Shown here one piece after another: positions 8,820 to 17,811 of a stretch of DNA of 64,000 nucleotides (within the stretch, counting starts at the first letter, position 1; each line of letters starts with the position of its first letter). The stretch is from an uncultured Blautia sp. GTDB lineage: Bacteria > Bacillota > Clostridia > Lachnospirales > Lachnospiraceae. The notes under the pieces are model-generated. The model ran no database searches. It was not told where the DNA came from and saw only the letters and a program-made list of their open reading frames with translations. The translations under genes and the position numbers were made by a program. The stretch is taken from positions 1 through 64,000 of the forward strand of contig CAMNTH010000012.1 of the NCBI GenBank assembly GCA_946557785.1, written 5' to 3'.

Positions 8820-9742
8820 TCGCCCTCCTTTTCCACCAATACCAGAAACGAGTTGGAAAATTCCGGGAACAGACCGCTCTCCGCCAGGGTATCATAAACC
8901 TTTGCTTCATCAAACAGCTGGATACGTGCCCTGTCAAAGTTGCTGAAGTTCCCTTTCAGCTCGCCTTTTTTCGGAAGATACTGATCCGAGTAAATCGTCA
9001 AAGGGAATTTGTAATCCGGGAATGGGTAGTAAAACTCCGAAGTAAACCTCCCGGCCTTCTGAATGATATTCCCAAGCTCAGTCCTGGAAAAGGTCTTTAC
9101 TCCTTTTGTATCCGGGTACCCCATCAGCCCTTCAAAATACCTGCCTGCATGGTCTTCCGTACATCCTGCCCAGTATTTCATACCCAAACGGTTTTCAATG
9201 GCAATGACAATCTTTCCCCCAAAAGCAAGATGGCGTGAAATACACCGAAGCATCTCCACATAGGGTTCCTTTGTTCCGATATACCCTTCTGAATATTCAA
9301 ACACCCCGATCAGGGTGATATAGTCAAATTTCTCTTCCAGGTTTTTCTCAATATCCTGGAAATTTCCTACCATGATCTTTACATTATCATAATCCCGGTT
9401 CCTGTATGCGTTGATGGTACTGCGCATTTTGGACAGCTCAATACAGGTCACTTCCGAAGCCTTACGTGCAAGAGCGCCGGTAATAGCGCCGCAGCCGGAG
9501 CCAATCTCCAGAACCTTATCCTTCTTATTTATTGGCAGCCATTCCAGAATGTTCTGACGGATATGGGAAAAATGATACAGAACCGGCCAGCTTTTACGCT
9601 CGCAGATCACCTGATTCAGTTCTTCCTCCCTGTAGTTTTTGGCAATCTCCAAAAGCTCCTCCTCCACAGGGCCGTCACTGTATAAATCTTTTCCGGAATA
9701 ATATTCAAGATCCAGTACAATATTTCCAATTTTTTCCTGCAT
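8816..9742 (-). CDS. SAM-dependent class I methyltransferase, possible glycan-cap methylase
   Basis: A 308-residue cytoplasmic enzyme with the AdoMet-binding motif I at about 77-86 (VLEIGSGCGA), an acidic residue closing the next strand (CIELSK), and a Rossmann-like core to about residue 210. Its last 100 residues are specific to this type. It lies directly between the Wzt-type ATPase gene (28 bases upstream) and the kinase-like gene (4-base overlap). In E. coli O8/O9a type systems a methyltransferase-kinase fusion, WbdD, ends chain growth by capping, and the Wzt C-terminal domain recognises the cap. Here the two activities would be on separate proteins. Methylation of sugar, phosphate or another acceptor cannot be told from sequence. 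Confidence 0.75.
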   Translation of the reverse strand: MQEKIGNIVLDLEYYSGKDLYSDGPVEEELLEIAKNYREEELNQVICERKSWPVLYHFSHIRQNILEWLPINKKDKVLEIGSGCGAITGALARKASEVTCIELSKMRSTINAYRNRDYDNVKIMVGNFQDIEKNLEEKFDYITLIGVFEYSEGYIGTKEPYVEMLRCISRHLAFGGKIVIAIENRLGMKYWAGCTEDHAGRYFEGLMGYPDTKGVKTFSRTELGNIIQKAGRFTSEFYYPFPDYKFPLTIYSDQYLPKKGELKGNFSNFDRARIQLFDEAKVYDTLAESGLFPEFSNSFLVLVEKEGE

Positions 9743-9770
9743 GAATTCTCCTTCACCAAATTATGTGTAT

Positions 9771-11021
9771 TTACTGGGTTACAGACACCCGGGAGTCCAT
9801 ATCATAAAATCCCACGGTATTTTTTGCGGAAATCACGGTAATGCTGCATGCGTCATACAAACGGTGGAATACGGTAAACTCCCCGTTCCTGTATCCTGTA
9901 CATCCAAAGGACAGAAGGTACTCCCCGCCCTGCAGATTCATTCTCTGCTCAAAGGTTACGATACATTCCCTTCCCGCTTTTGGATGCTTCACTGACACCT
10001 TTTCATACATGGTATTGGTTCCGGTAATCTCCGTTCCCTGTACGTTTTTGAAGGTAAATGCCATAATAGGCTCCTGAATATCCTCATGGAAACGCACCTT
10101 CATTTTTATCCGGAAGGTAGTTCCCTTCTCAATGTTATTGCTTTGGCGCCCCTGTTCATCTAATACCGTATAATCAATGATCTCCGCCTGCTTCTCTCCA
10201 TATTCCAAAGTATCCGGATTTACCTGGAAGCCTTCCCTCCAGTTTTCTGCCCCGGTTTCCTCTTTAGTCTGCTTTACAGGATCCTGATTTACAAGCAGCT
10301 GCTTGTACATATCAACCATAGCCTTGGGTGTTCCCTCGTCCAGCATCTCTCCCTTGTTCAGAAGGATTACCCTGTCGCAGTATTTGGCAATGCTGCCAAG
10401 GTCGTGGCTGACAAACAAGATGGTCTTTCCCTGTTCCTTAAATACTTCAAATTTATGATAACATTTTGCCTGAAAAAAAACGTCTCCTACAGAAAGAGCC
10501 TCATCCACGATGAGGATCTCAGGGTCAATATTAATGGCCACTGCAAAAGCCAGACGCACAAACATTCCGCTGGAATACATTTTTACAGGCTGGTGAATAA
10601 AGTCACCGATATCTGCAAACTCCAAAATGGCGTCAAGACGCTGGTCGATTTCCTTTTCCGAAAAGCCAATCATTGTTCCATTCAGGTAAATATTTTCCAG
10701 ACCCGTGTATTCCATATTAAAGCCTGCCCCCAGCTCCAAAAGGGCGGAAATCCTGCCGTCAACCTTCACCTCTCCCTCTGTCTTGGAGAGGACGCCTGTA
10801 ATAATTTTCAGAATGGTGGATTTCCCGGATCCATTGGTACCGATGATTCCTACACATTCTCCTTCTTCTACATCAAAACTCACATTCCGCAATGCATAAT
10901 GCTCTTTGTATCGCTTCTTTCTGGAAAGCCCCAGGGATTCCTTTAAACGATCCGAGGGCTTATCATAAAGCTTATACATTTTGGAAAGATCCTGTATCTG
11001 AATTACTTTCTTTTTTTCCAC
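9771..11021 (-). CDS. ABC transporter ATP-binding protein with Wzt-type C-terminal domain
   Basis: Energises export of a lipid-linked polysaccharide across the membrane together with the permease encoded just upstream. Of 416 residues, the first 240 are the ATPase: Walker A GTNGSGKST at 61-69, an ABC signature near YSSGMFVRLA (about 152-161) and Walker B ILIVDEALSVGD near 175. Residues 260-416 form a beta-rich extension like the carbohydrate-binding domain of Wzt, which in O-antigen systems reads the terminal modification of the chain. Teichoic-acid TagH has a different C-terminus, so a Wzt-like role is preferred. The gene starts with GTG at 11021, seven bases after GAGAGG. Confidence 0.9.
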   Translation of the reverse strand: MEKKKVIQIQDLSKMYKLYDKPSDRLKESLGLSRKKRYKEHYALRNVSFDVEEGECVGIIGTNGSGKSTILKIITGVLSKTEGEVKVDGRISALLELGAGFNMEYTGLENIYLNGTMIGFSEKEIDQRLDAILEFADIGDFIHQPVKMYSSGMFVRLAFAVAINIDPEILIVDEALSVGDVFFQAKCYHKFEVFKEQGKTILFVSHDLGSIAKYCDRVILLNKGEMLDEGTPKAMVDMYKQLLVNQDPVKQTKEETGAENWREGFQVNPDTLEYGEKQAEIIDYTVLDEQGRQSNNIEKGTTFRIKMKVRFHEDIQEPIMAFTFKNVQGTEITGTNTMYEKVSVKHPKAGRECIVTFEQRMNLQGGEYLLSFGCTGYRNGEFTVFHRLYDACSITVISAKNTVGFYDMDSRVSVTQ

Positions 11022-11049
11022 GTAAGAACCTCTCTATCTTAAGGATGAA

Positions 11050-11865
11050 CTAAAGGATATCCGCAAAGTGTACCCGCAGGCGCTGGAATATCCAGTTCCC
11101 AAGCACAAAGCACAAAATTGTAAATACCCAGAAATAAGCAGTCCACAAAGGCCGCTCCCAAAACCAGTTCTTCATAATAAAAGCATCTCTGTAGCCTGAT
11201 ACAATATAGTAGATGGGATTCAGCTGCAGCACCTTCTGGAGGATCTCATGTCCTTTCAGGGCAGTCTCTGCGATCCACATAATAGGCGTCAGCCAGATTC
11301 CCACCTGAAGCCCGATATTAATAATCTGGGTAAGGTCACGGAAAAACACCACCACTGCAGAGGTTGCATAACAAACTCCAAGAACCAGTAAGAACAGACA
11401 GGCTCCATAATAGATCAGCTGCAGGTAATACACATCCGGAAACATTCCATAACATACATACAGGATCATGGTAAACAGTATAAAAAACAGATGCACAAAT
11501 AACGCAGAGATCAATTTTACCACAGGCAGCACGCTGATATTAAAGACCACCTTTTTTACAAGATAATCATACTGTATCAAAGCATTGGTTCCTCCTGTCA
11601 GAGCCTCCTGGAAAAAAAACCAGGGTACGATCCCTGCAACCAGATAAAGCACAAAAGGTATGCTAAGCTCCCCTGTGTCGGAACGGAATCCAACAGAAAA
11701 TACAAACCAGTACACCAGGATCGTTACCACAGGCTGGATGAAAGCCCATATTGTTCCAAGATAAGAGCCTGCATATTTTGTTTTAAAGTCATTTCTGGCA
11801 AGCTTGGCTACCAGACGCCTGTTCTTATACACATCTGCCGGCAGCGAAAAAATCGTTGTTTGCAT
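11050..11865 (-). CDS. ABC-2 polysaccharide exporter permease (Wzm/TagG type)
   Basis: The membrane half of the exporter, 271 residues with six predicted helices and the ABC-2 pattern of an amphipathic N-terminus (NDFKTKYAGSYLG) before the first helix. Together with the adjacent ATPase it would flip a completed undecaprenyl-diphosphate-linked polymer to the outer face. It lies 9 bases after rfbC and 28 bases before the ATPase gene. By sequence alone it could belong to a teichoic acid (TagG) or a rhamnan/O-antigen-like (Wzm, RgpC) system; the rhamnose genes favour the latter. Confidence 0.92.
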   Translation of the reverse strand: MQTTIFSLPADVYKNRRLVAKLARNDFKTKYAGSYLGTIWAFIQPVVTILVYWFVFSVGFRSDTGELSIPFVLYLVAGIVPWFFFQEALTGGTNALIQYDYLVKKVVFNISVLPVVKLISALFVHLFFILFTMILYVCYGMFPDVYYLQLIYYGACLFLLVLGVCYATSAVVVFFRDLTQIINIGLQVGIWLTPIMWIAETALKGHEILQKVLQLNPIYYIVSGYRDAFIMKNWFWERPLWTAYFWVFTILCFVLGNWIFQRLRVHFADIL

Positions 11866-11874
11866 TCTCTTCTC

Positions 11875-12429
11875 CTATCTGTGAAGTTCCCGGAAACTTC
11901 CCCATTTCTGATCTTTCTCGGAAAAGATAAGCTCCATTCCTTCGGGAATTGGCCATTTTACCCCAATATCAGGGTCGCTCCATAGCAGCCCGCCTTCATC
12001 TCCCGGATGATAAAAATCCGAACACTTATAAACAAACTCTGCATTTTTGGAAAGCACCAAAAATCCATGGGCAAAGCCTTCCGGAATAAAAAACTGTTTT
12101 TTATTTTCTGCTGAAAGAATCACGCCAAACCATTTCCCATAGGTTTTGGAGCCTTCCCGAAGGTCCACAGCTACGTCAAACACTTCTCCGCTTACCACCC
12201 GTACCAGCTTTGCCTGGGGATACTGGATCTGAAAATGCAGTCCGCGAAGTACACCATAACGGGAACTGGACTGATTATCCTGTACAAATGTTACGTCAAT
12301 TCCTGCTTCCTTAAATTCATTATAATGATAGGTTTCCATAAAATAGCCCCGGTCATCCCCAAAAACAGCAGGTTCGATCACCTTAAGCCCTTGGATTTCC
12401 CCGCATTCTGTCACTTTGATCTTTCCCAT
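11875..12429 (-). CDS. rfbC: dTDP-4-dehydrorhamnose 3,5-epimerase
   Basis: Converts dTDP-4-keto-6-deoxy-D-glucose to dTDP-4-keto-L-rhamnose, the committed step toward rhamnose. The 184-residue cupin protein shows the family motifs in order: FGDDRGYFMETY near 24-35, FVQDNQSSS near 48-56, the catalytic histidine in LRGLHFQ near 65, and PEGFAHGFLVL near 117-127. Length is normal. A GAGGATTAGATT ribosome site precedes the ATG. It competes with the WecE-type aminotransferase of this locus for the same sugar nucleotide. Confidence 0.96.
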   Translation of the reverse strand: MGKIKVTECGEIQGLKVIEPAVFGDDRGYFMETYHYNEFKEAGIDVTFVQDNQSSSRYGVLRGLHFQIQYPQAKLVRVVSGEVFDVAVDLREGSKTYGKWFGVILSAENKKQFFIPEGFAHGFLVLSKNAEFVYKCSDFYHPGDEGGLLWSDPDIGVKWPIPEGMELIFSEKDQKWGSFRELHR

Positions 12430-12458
12430 AATCTAATCCTCTTTTCTGAATAATCTCT

Positions 12459-13337
12459 TTATAATCCTTCTGATATCTCAATCAGATACTTCCCATAGGC
12501 CGTTTTTAAAAGAGGCTGAGCCAGCTCTACAAGCTGTTCTTTTGTAATAAATCCCCGCTTATATGCAATTTCTTCAATACAAGAAATATAAAGACCCTGG
12601 CGTTTCTGGAAAGCAGATACGAAATCCGCCGCATCCAGAAGGGAATCATGGTTTCCCGTATCCAGCCATGCAAATCCCCGTCCAAGAGTTTCCACCTTTA
12701 AGGTTCCGCGCCTCAGGTACTCATTATTCACACTTGTGATCTCTATCTCGCCCCTTTTGGAAGGCATCACATTCTTAGCAATTTCCACTACATCATTGTC
12801 ATAAAAATATAAGCCAGGTACTGCATAATTAGACCTGGGATGCTCCGGTTTCTCCTCAATGGAAAGAGCCCGGCCATCCTCATCAAACTCCACAACACCG
12901 TATTCCCTTGGATCTCTTACATAATAGCCGAAAATAGTAGCGCCCTTCTCCTCTTCTGTACGGCGGCACGCATTTTGAAGCACTTTTGAAAAGCTTTGTC
13001 CATAGAAAATATTATCCCCTAAGACAAGGGCTGCTGCATCCTTTCCAATAAACTGTTCTCCAATGATAAACGCATCCGCAAGCCCTCTGGGTTCTTCCTG
13101 GATTGCATATGCAAACCGCATTCCAAGCTGGCTTCCATCTCCCAGAAGCTCCTGAAATACAGGCAAGTCTCTTGGCGTGGAGATGATCAGAATCTCCCGG
13201 ATCCCGGCAAGCATCAAGGTAGACAAAGGATAATAAATCATTGGTTTATCATATACAGGCATGATCTGTTTGGAAATTGCCTTCGTCAGCGGATACAGCC
13301 TGGTTCCGGAACCTCCGGCAAGAATAATTCCTTTCAT
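12459..13337 (-). CDS. rfbA: Glucose-1-phosphate thymidylyltransferase
   Basis: Makes dTDP-glucose from glucose-1-phosphate and dTTP, the entry reaction for both dTDP-rhamnose and the dTDP-amino sugar of this locus. The 292-residue protein begins [18 protein letters not shown], the nucleotide-binding signature of sugar nucleotidyltransferases, and contains the IFYG and IEEKP motifs. I chose the ATG at 13337, nine bases after AGGAGG, rather than the in-frame TTG two codons earlier. It lies 13 bases after the second D,D-carboxypeptidase gene. Confidence 0.97.
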   Translation of the reverse strand: MKGIILAGGSGTRLYPLTKAISKQIMPVYDKPMIYYPLSTLMLAGIREILIISTPRDLPVFQELLGDGSQLGMRFAYAIQEEPRGLADAFIIGEQFIGKDAAALVLGDNIFYGQSFSKVLQNACRRTEEEKGATIFGYYVRDPREYGVVEFDEDGRALSIEEKPEHPRSNYAVPGLYFYDNDVVEIAKNVMPSKRGEIEITSVNNEYLRRGTLKVETLGRGFAWLDTGNHDSLLDAADFVSAFQKRQGLYISCIEEIAYKRGFITKEQLVELAQPLLKTAYGKYLIEISEGL

Positions 13338-13350
13338 TAACAATGTCCTC

Positions 13351-14631
13351 CTATTTTCTATTTTTCAAAATCAATGCAATAATCAAAATAATTAATAAAA
13401 CAACCATTGCAGCCATTACCATCAGAAGTTTTCCTGCCAGAGTGGATATCCCATTAGACTCCTGGGATTTTACCGATTCTTCTAATGCGGGTGCTTCTTC
13501 TGATTCCTGGTAAAGAGGTTCCAGGGCTGCATCTCCAACCTCCTCAAGAGGTGGCTCCAGCGGCTCTTCTTCTACTGCAGCACTTCCCATATAACGGCCC
13601 TGGAAATAATATTTCCGGAGTATTTCTCCATCTTCCTCCACGTCCTCTGTCTCCAGTTCCTCAATAGGTACGCCCTTGGGCAGGGTTACATTCCCTTTCC
13701 CCTGTATCTTCACTGTGTCAAACTGATCATACGCATAATCGAAAAGTGCCGCTGTGTCAAAACAGGACTGTGGCAGACCCTCCGCCCGCAAAACTACGGC
13801 GATATATGTTCTTCCATCCCGTTTTGCCCAGGAGACCAGGGTGGAACCGGCATCATTAGTATTTCCGGTCTTCCCCCCAAGGCAGCCCTTGTAATAATAT
13901 TCCTTCAATTCTGGAAAAACCATGGGATGATGGCTGCTGAACCCTCTTTTTTCCGGATTTTTATTGGTAGGGGGCATGGTATGGCTTAACGTTTTCATGA
14001 TTTTCAGGGCAGTCTTATTTTGGAGTACCGCCTGGAAGATTAGTGCCATATCATGTGCCGTTGTATATTGTCCTTCCCCAGGAAGGCCGTTGGCATTGAT
14101 AAATCTGGTGTTTTGGCACCCCAGCTGTCTGGCCCGCTCATTCATCATCTCTATAAATTGCCCTTCCGTCCCTCCCACAGCTTCCGCAATCTGGGTGGAT
14201 ACCTCATTGGCAGAAGCCAGGATCATGGCATAAAGGCACTCTTCCATGCTCACAGTTTCTCCCACAACCATGCCAATATTGGCGGAATCCGGCCTCACAT
14301 CCCGAAGGCAGGTTTCCGTAAAGGTTACATCATCCTTAATCCCTGCATTTTCCACAGCCACAAGAAGTGTCATAAGCTTCGTAATGCTGGCAGGATAGCG
14401 TAGGTTATCCGCCCCCTTTTCATACAGGATGACACCCGTTTTTCCATCCATGACAATACCTGTATCAGAAGTGATCTCCGGGCCTTTCGGCCAGTTTTCT
14501 ATATGATTGGTAGATATCTCATAGACTTCCCCAAGGTTTACTGCCTGGGATTCTGCCAGTACAGGAGAAATCCATACTGCTGCTCCCAGAACTGCAGCAG
14601 CAGCCTTCCAAAAAGACTTTCTTTTTTTCAC
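13351..14631 (-). CDS. D-alanyl-D-alanine carboxypeptidase (S11 family) inside the glycan operon
   Basis: A 426-residue exported D,D-carboxypeptidase that trims peptidoglycan stem peptides. It has a signal peptide (cleavage near residue 26, VLA-ES), S82-I-T-K85, SAN at 140-142 and a normal KTG at 254-256, then an acidic linker and a C-terminal membrane anchor (about 402-421). It starts with GTG at 14631, seven bases after GAGG. It is a paralogue of the 301-1566 protein with the same architecture, but its KTG motif is intact. Its position between wecE-like and rfbA genes suggests its activity is coupled to attachment or display of the glycan, perhaps by adjusting sites on peptidoglycan; that is inference from location only. 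Confidence 0.93.
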   Translation of the reverse strand: MKKRKSFWKAAAAVLGAAVWISPVLAESQAVNLGEVYEISTNHIENWPKGPEITSDTGIVMDGKTGVILYEKGADNLRYPASITKLMTLLVAVENAGIKDDVTFTETCLRDVRPDSANIGMVVGETVSMEECLYAMILASANEVSTQIAEAVGGTEGQFIEMMNERARQLGCQNTRFINANGLPGEGQYTTAHDMALIFQAVLQNKTALKIMKTLSHTMPPTNKNPEKRGFSSHHPMVFPELKEYYYKGCLGGKTGNTNDAGSTLVSWAKRDGRTYIAVVLRAEGLPQSCFDTAALFDYAYDQFDTVKIQGKGNVTLPKGVPIEELETEDVEEDGEILRKYYFQGRYMGSAAVEEEPLEPPLEEVGDAALEPLYQESEEAPALEESVKSQESNGISTLAGKLLMVMAAMVVLLIILIIALILKNRK

Positions 14632-14658
14632 TTTTTTACCTCATTTTATTTTATCCTG

Positions 14659-15789
14659 CTAAAAACCAGGAAAAGCATTTACTGCGTCCACGATTCTCTT
14701 CACATTTTCCATATCCAAATTATAATACATAGGCAGACGAAGCAGGCGCTCGCTTTCTTTTGTGGTATAAATATCCTCTCCGGAAAATCTGCCGAACCGC
14801 AGTCCTGCAGGGGAACTATGAAGGGGAACGTAATGGAATACGCTCTGGATTCCCTGCTCTTTTAAATAGGTGATCAAGGAATCCCTTGTTTTCAGGTCAC
14901 GAACTTTCAAATAATACATGTGGGCATTATGGCTGCAGTGCTCCGGAACAAAAGGCTGCTCAATTTTTCCTTCTTCTTTCAAATGTCTTAAATTTTTATG
15001 ATAATATTCATAAATCTCCATGCGTTTCTTCATAATCTGCTCACTGGCTTCCAGCTGGCCGTACAGGTATGCAGCATTCAGCTCGCTTGGCAGATAGGAA
15101 GAACCATAATTCATCCAACGGTATTTATCCACCTGTCCCCGGAAAAACTTACTTCTGTCAGTTCCCTTTTCTCTCAGAATTTCTGCCCGCTCCAGATAGT
15201 CGTTATTCTGAAAAACAAGGGCGCCCCCCTCACCCATAGTGTAATTCTTGGTTTCATGGAAACTGTAACAGCCAAAATCCCCAATTGTCCCAAGGGCTTT
15301 CCCCTTATAGGAAGCATTCACGCCCTGGGCTGCATCCTCCACAACCTTCAGTCCATATTTTCCTGCGATCCCCATGATTCCATCCATATCACAGGCTACT
15401 CCTGCATAATGCACAGGCACGATCACCCTGGTTTTCGGCGTAATGGCAGCCTCGATCCGTTTTTCATCCATATTCAAGGTATCCGGCCGGATATCCACAA
15501 ATACGATTTTTGCTCCCCGAAGTACAAAAGCATCTGCCGTAGACACAAAGGTATAGGACGGCATGATCACCTCTTCTCCTGGCTGGATATCCGAAAGATA
15601 TGCCGCCATTTCCAGGGCATGGGTACAGGAGGTTGTAAGAAGCACATGATTTACGTCAAAATGCTGCTGCATCCATAAGGAACACCTGCGCGTATACTCT
15701 CCATCCCCGCACAGCTTGCCATTGTCTATGGCCTTCTTTACATAATCCAGTTCCCTGCCCACAAAGGCCGGCTTGTTAAAATCTATCAT
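14659..15789 (-). CDS. wecE: dTDP-4-keto-6-deoxyglucose 4-aminotransferase (WecE/RffA type)
   Basis: A PLP-dependent sugar aminotransferase of the DegT/DnrJ/EryC1 family, 376 residues. Stretches such as GKLCGDGE, EVIMPSYTFVSTADAFVLRGAK and GVACDMDGIM follow E. coli WecE very closely. The PLP lysine is K181 in SFHETKNYT. WecE converts dTDP-4-keto-6-deoxy-D-glucose, the RfbB product, to dTDP-4-amino-4,6-dideoxy-D-galactose using glutamate. The WecD acetyltransferase that normally follows is absent here, while an ATP-grasp enzyme and a PLP enzyme lie upstream. An 81-base gap before the gene, the largest inside this operon, contains a TTGAAT-17-GACAAT sequence that might be an internal promoter. 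The galacto configuration is inferred from family resemblance. Confidence 0.9.
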   Translation of the reverse strand: MIDFNKPAFVGRELDYVKKAIDNGKLCGDGEYTRRCSLWMQQHFDVNHVLLTTSCTHALEMAAYLSDIQPGEEVIMPSYTFVSTADAFVLRGAKIVFVDIRPDTLNMDEKRIEAAITPKTRVIVPVHYAGVACDMDGIMGIAGKYGLKVVEDAAQGVNASYKGKALGTIGDFGCYSFHETKNYTMGEGGALVFQNNDYLERAEILREKGTDRSKFFRGQVDKYRWMNYGSSYLPSELNAAYLYGQLEASEQIMKKRMEIYEYYHKNLRHLKEEGKIEQPFVPEHCSHNAHMYYLKVRDLKTRDSLITYLKEQGIQSVFHYVPLHSSPAGLRFGRFSGEDIYTTKESERLLRLPMYYNLDMENVKRIVDAVNAFPGF

Positions 15790-15870
15790 TATAAACCCCT
15801 CTTCTATTCCAGGAAATTTTTTCTTCTGTTATTGTCGCACAATCACCTGGCAAATTCAACGCCTATTTTA

Positions 15871-16206
15871 TCAAAGCATGTAAAGAAACACGCCTGTAAT
15901 AATCAGCAAGTTTCCAATAACCTGGCCTTTTGTAAATTTTTCTTTCAAAATTCCCCATGAAAGAAGCATTACAAATACATAACTGAAAGTGTCAATCACT
16001 GCTCCGTATTTCATATCTACCTTTGTATAAGCATACATATTCAGAAATAATACGGAAAAGGAAATGCCGTATGCGGTGATCACTCTCCAATTCAAATATT
16101 CCAAAAGCTGATTTTTATATGTTTTGTTTGCGCTTTGCTTCAGCAGCACCTGGGATACGGCCGAAAAAAACGTTGCGCCAAACATCAATAATAAATATGG
16201 AAGCAT
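15871..16206 (-). CDS. Small EamA/SMR-type membrane protein, ArnF-like flippase subunit
   Basis: A 111-residue protein of four predicted transmembrane helices, which is half of a classical DMT transporter and the size of ArnE, ArnF and small multidrug resistance proteins. I chose the ATG at 16206, eight bases after AAGG, five bases beyond the stop of the preceding, similar gene; a GTG at 16233 is a weaker alternative. In the Arn pathway an ArnE/ArnF heterodimer moves undecaprenyl-phosphate-aminoarabinose across the membrane. Placed beside an ArnC-like glycosyltransferase, the same role for this pair is the natural inference. A true drug-efflux SMR is less likely in this operon. Confidence 0.75.
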   Translation of the reverse strand: MLPYLLLMFGATFFSAVSQVLLKQSANKTYKNQLLEYLNWRVITAYGISFSVLFLNMYAYTKVDMKYGAVIDTFSYVFVMLLSWGILKEKFTKGQVIGNLLIITGVFLYML

Positions 16207-16210
16207 TCTT

Positions 16211-16576
16211 CTATTCCTTATCTTCTTTTCCACTGACTGAAACTACCACAACACCTGCAAATACCACCAAAAGTCCCAACAAATTTTTCGCAGTGAGGCT
16301 TTCTCCAAAAATGGCAGCCGCCCACAGCTGGCTCCAGAACAAATAAACGCTGCGGTTTGCATAACCGACATGCAGGTCGAACCTTTTGATGATTTTCTGC
16401 CAGCAAACTGCATAAATAAAACAGTCCGCCAGCATCAGAAATGCAAAAAGGTACAGCTTCGGGTTTCGGATTCCTCCTTCTGTAAGCTGTATTGATGCCA
16501 TTTTGGAAAACACACTGGTAAAGGAAAACAACAGCACACAAAAATGAAGGAATATATAATTCTTTATTTTTTCCAT
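16211..16576 (-). CDS. Small EamA/SMR-type membrane protein, ArnE-like flippase subunit
   Basis: A 121-residue four-helix membrane protein, a partner to the similar protein encoded immediately downstream. A conserved-looking GYANRSVYLFWSQLWAAAIFGE segment near 75-96 resembles the second half of EamA domains. Its start lies inside the end of the ATP-grasp gene (13-base overlap), pointing to tight translational coupling of modification enzyme and transporter. Presumed to flip an undecaprenyl-phosphate-linked sugar to the outer membrane face. The two proteins are of the same type but not identical, as expected for an antiparallel heterodimer. Confidence 0.75.
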   Translation of the reverse strand: MEKIKNYIFLHFCVLLFSFTSVFSKMASIQLTEGGIRNPKLYLFAFLMLADCFIYAVCWQKIIKRFDLHVGYANRSVYLFWSQLWAAAIFGESLTAKNLLGLLVVFAGVVVVSVSGKEDKE

Positions 16577-17811
16577 AATTCCTCTAAAGATTTATCATTA
16601 ATATAAATACATTGATTTACCTGTTTCAAAATCTCGTCAAACTCCTCTTCAGATTCTGCCCGGGATATAACATGGCCGATTCTGGTAGTTCCATTTTGCA
16701 TTTTTTCCACCGGATGGCCAGTCGGGTAATCCAGAGCAACCGTAGTCCCCCTCTCTCTGATTTTCTCAAGCCCTTGTTCATCAATCAGGGTGATCCTGCC
16801 ATCTGCAGGACTCATAATCAGTTTTGCCATGCAGGGGATTTTTTTCTCTTTTTCCCAAAGATCCAAAGGAAGACCCAGGGCACCTTTTATAATGGCTTCA
16901 TAAAAGTCAAATCCATAATGAAGGGAAATAAGCTCCGGAATGCAGGTTGCCCCCACTCTTCCCCCAATCTCTATAACCGATACCCTTGTTCCATTCAGCA
17001 TAACGTCCGCATTAAAAGCACATTGATCCATTCCTGCCGCGTTTGCTGCAAGCTGCATCTGCCTTGCAATTTCTTCAAACTGCTCTTCGGATACATGAAG
17101 AGGAAAGCCATGGCCTGCCGGAATGGTTACATCTTCCCCATGATACAAAAATTTCTCATGAGGTGCAAGAAATACTACTTTTCCATTTTGTATCATACCG
17201 TCCACACCGATTTCTCTTCCGGTAAGCAGCTCCTCCACCAGAGCATAGTCCTTGCGGGAACCTTCTTTTGCATATAAAAAAGCAGGCTTCACTTTGCATG
17301 CTTCCCCAACAATGGTGATCCCTCTGCTTCCGGAGCTGTCCACACGCTTTACCACAACCGGAAAGCCTATCTCCTTAGCTGCTTCCAGGGCTTCCTCCTG
17401 GGTATATACTTTTCGATATTTGGAAGCAGATACATTGCCCTTTTCAAAGGCATCTTTCATGCGGCCTTTTTCTGTAACGCAGGCAGCAGAGGCACCGGAT
17501 AAACCGGAAAGCCCCATTTGTTCACATACATATCCCATGGAAACCACTGCCACATCTGTTCCTGCAGTACAAATTCCGCTGATATTTTCCTTCTTTGCAG
17601 CTTTTAAAACCGTCTCCTGATCTCTGGTATCAATATGGTACACCCGGTCAGCCCACAAAAATCCCGGATAACTGCCCGGGATACTTACGACGATGGTATA
17701 GAACCCCATCCTTTTGGCAGCCTTGATGAGGGGTACCTGATAAACGCCTGCGCCCAGGATCATTATCTTTCTTTGATTTCCCTGTGTGTCAAACTTTATG
17801 TCTTTCTGCAT
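16564..17811 (-). CDS. ATP-grasp ligase of unknown substrate
   Basis: A 415-residue cytoplasmic enzyme of the ATP-grasp superfamily, which joins a carboxylate to an amine or thiol through an acyl-phosphate. An N-terminal Rossmann-like pre-ATP-grasp domain begins with IMILGAGVYQVPLIKAAKRMG, nucleotide-binding features follow (FPVVVKRVDSSGSRGI near 153-168), and the Mg/ATP-binding VIEIGGRVGAT lies near 287-297. It overlaps the GT2 gene upstream by 23 bases and the flippase gene downstream by 13. This places it between lipid-carrier glycosylation and flipping. I infer that it attaches an amino acid or another acid to the free 4-amino group of the WecE product, replacing the formylation or acetylation used in other pathways. 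The substrate is unknown. Confidence 0.8.
   Translation of the reverse strand: MQKDIKFDTQGNQRKIMILGAGVYQVPLIKAAKRMGFYTIVVSIPGSYPGFLWADRVYHIDTRDQETVLKAAKKENISGICTAGTDVAVVSMGYVCEQMGLSGLSGASAACVTEKGRMKDAFEKGNVSASKYRKVYTQEEALEAAKEIGFPVVVKRVDSSGSRGITIVGEACKVKPAFLYAKEGSRKDYALVEELLTGREIGVDGMIQNGKVVFLAPHEKFLYHGEDVTIPAGHGFPLHVSEEQFEEIARQMQLAANAAGMDQCAFNADVMLNGTRVSVIEIGGRVGATCIPELISLHYGFDFYEAIIKGALGLPLDLWEKEKKIPCMAKLIMSPADGRITLIDEQGLEKIRERGTTVALDYPTGHPVEKMQNGTTRIGHVISRAESEEEFDEILKQVNQCIYINDKSLEELWKK

Noticed and set aside
15790..15870. Internal promoter TTGAAT-17-GACAAT before the wecE-type gene
   Set aside because: Both hexamers match at only four of six positions, so it is mentioned only as a possibility in the gene entry.
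15871..16576. The two small EamA proteins as one frameshifted DMT transporter
   Set aside because: Each has its own start, ribosome site or overlap and four helices of similar type, as in ArnE/ArnF and paired SMR proteins.
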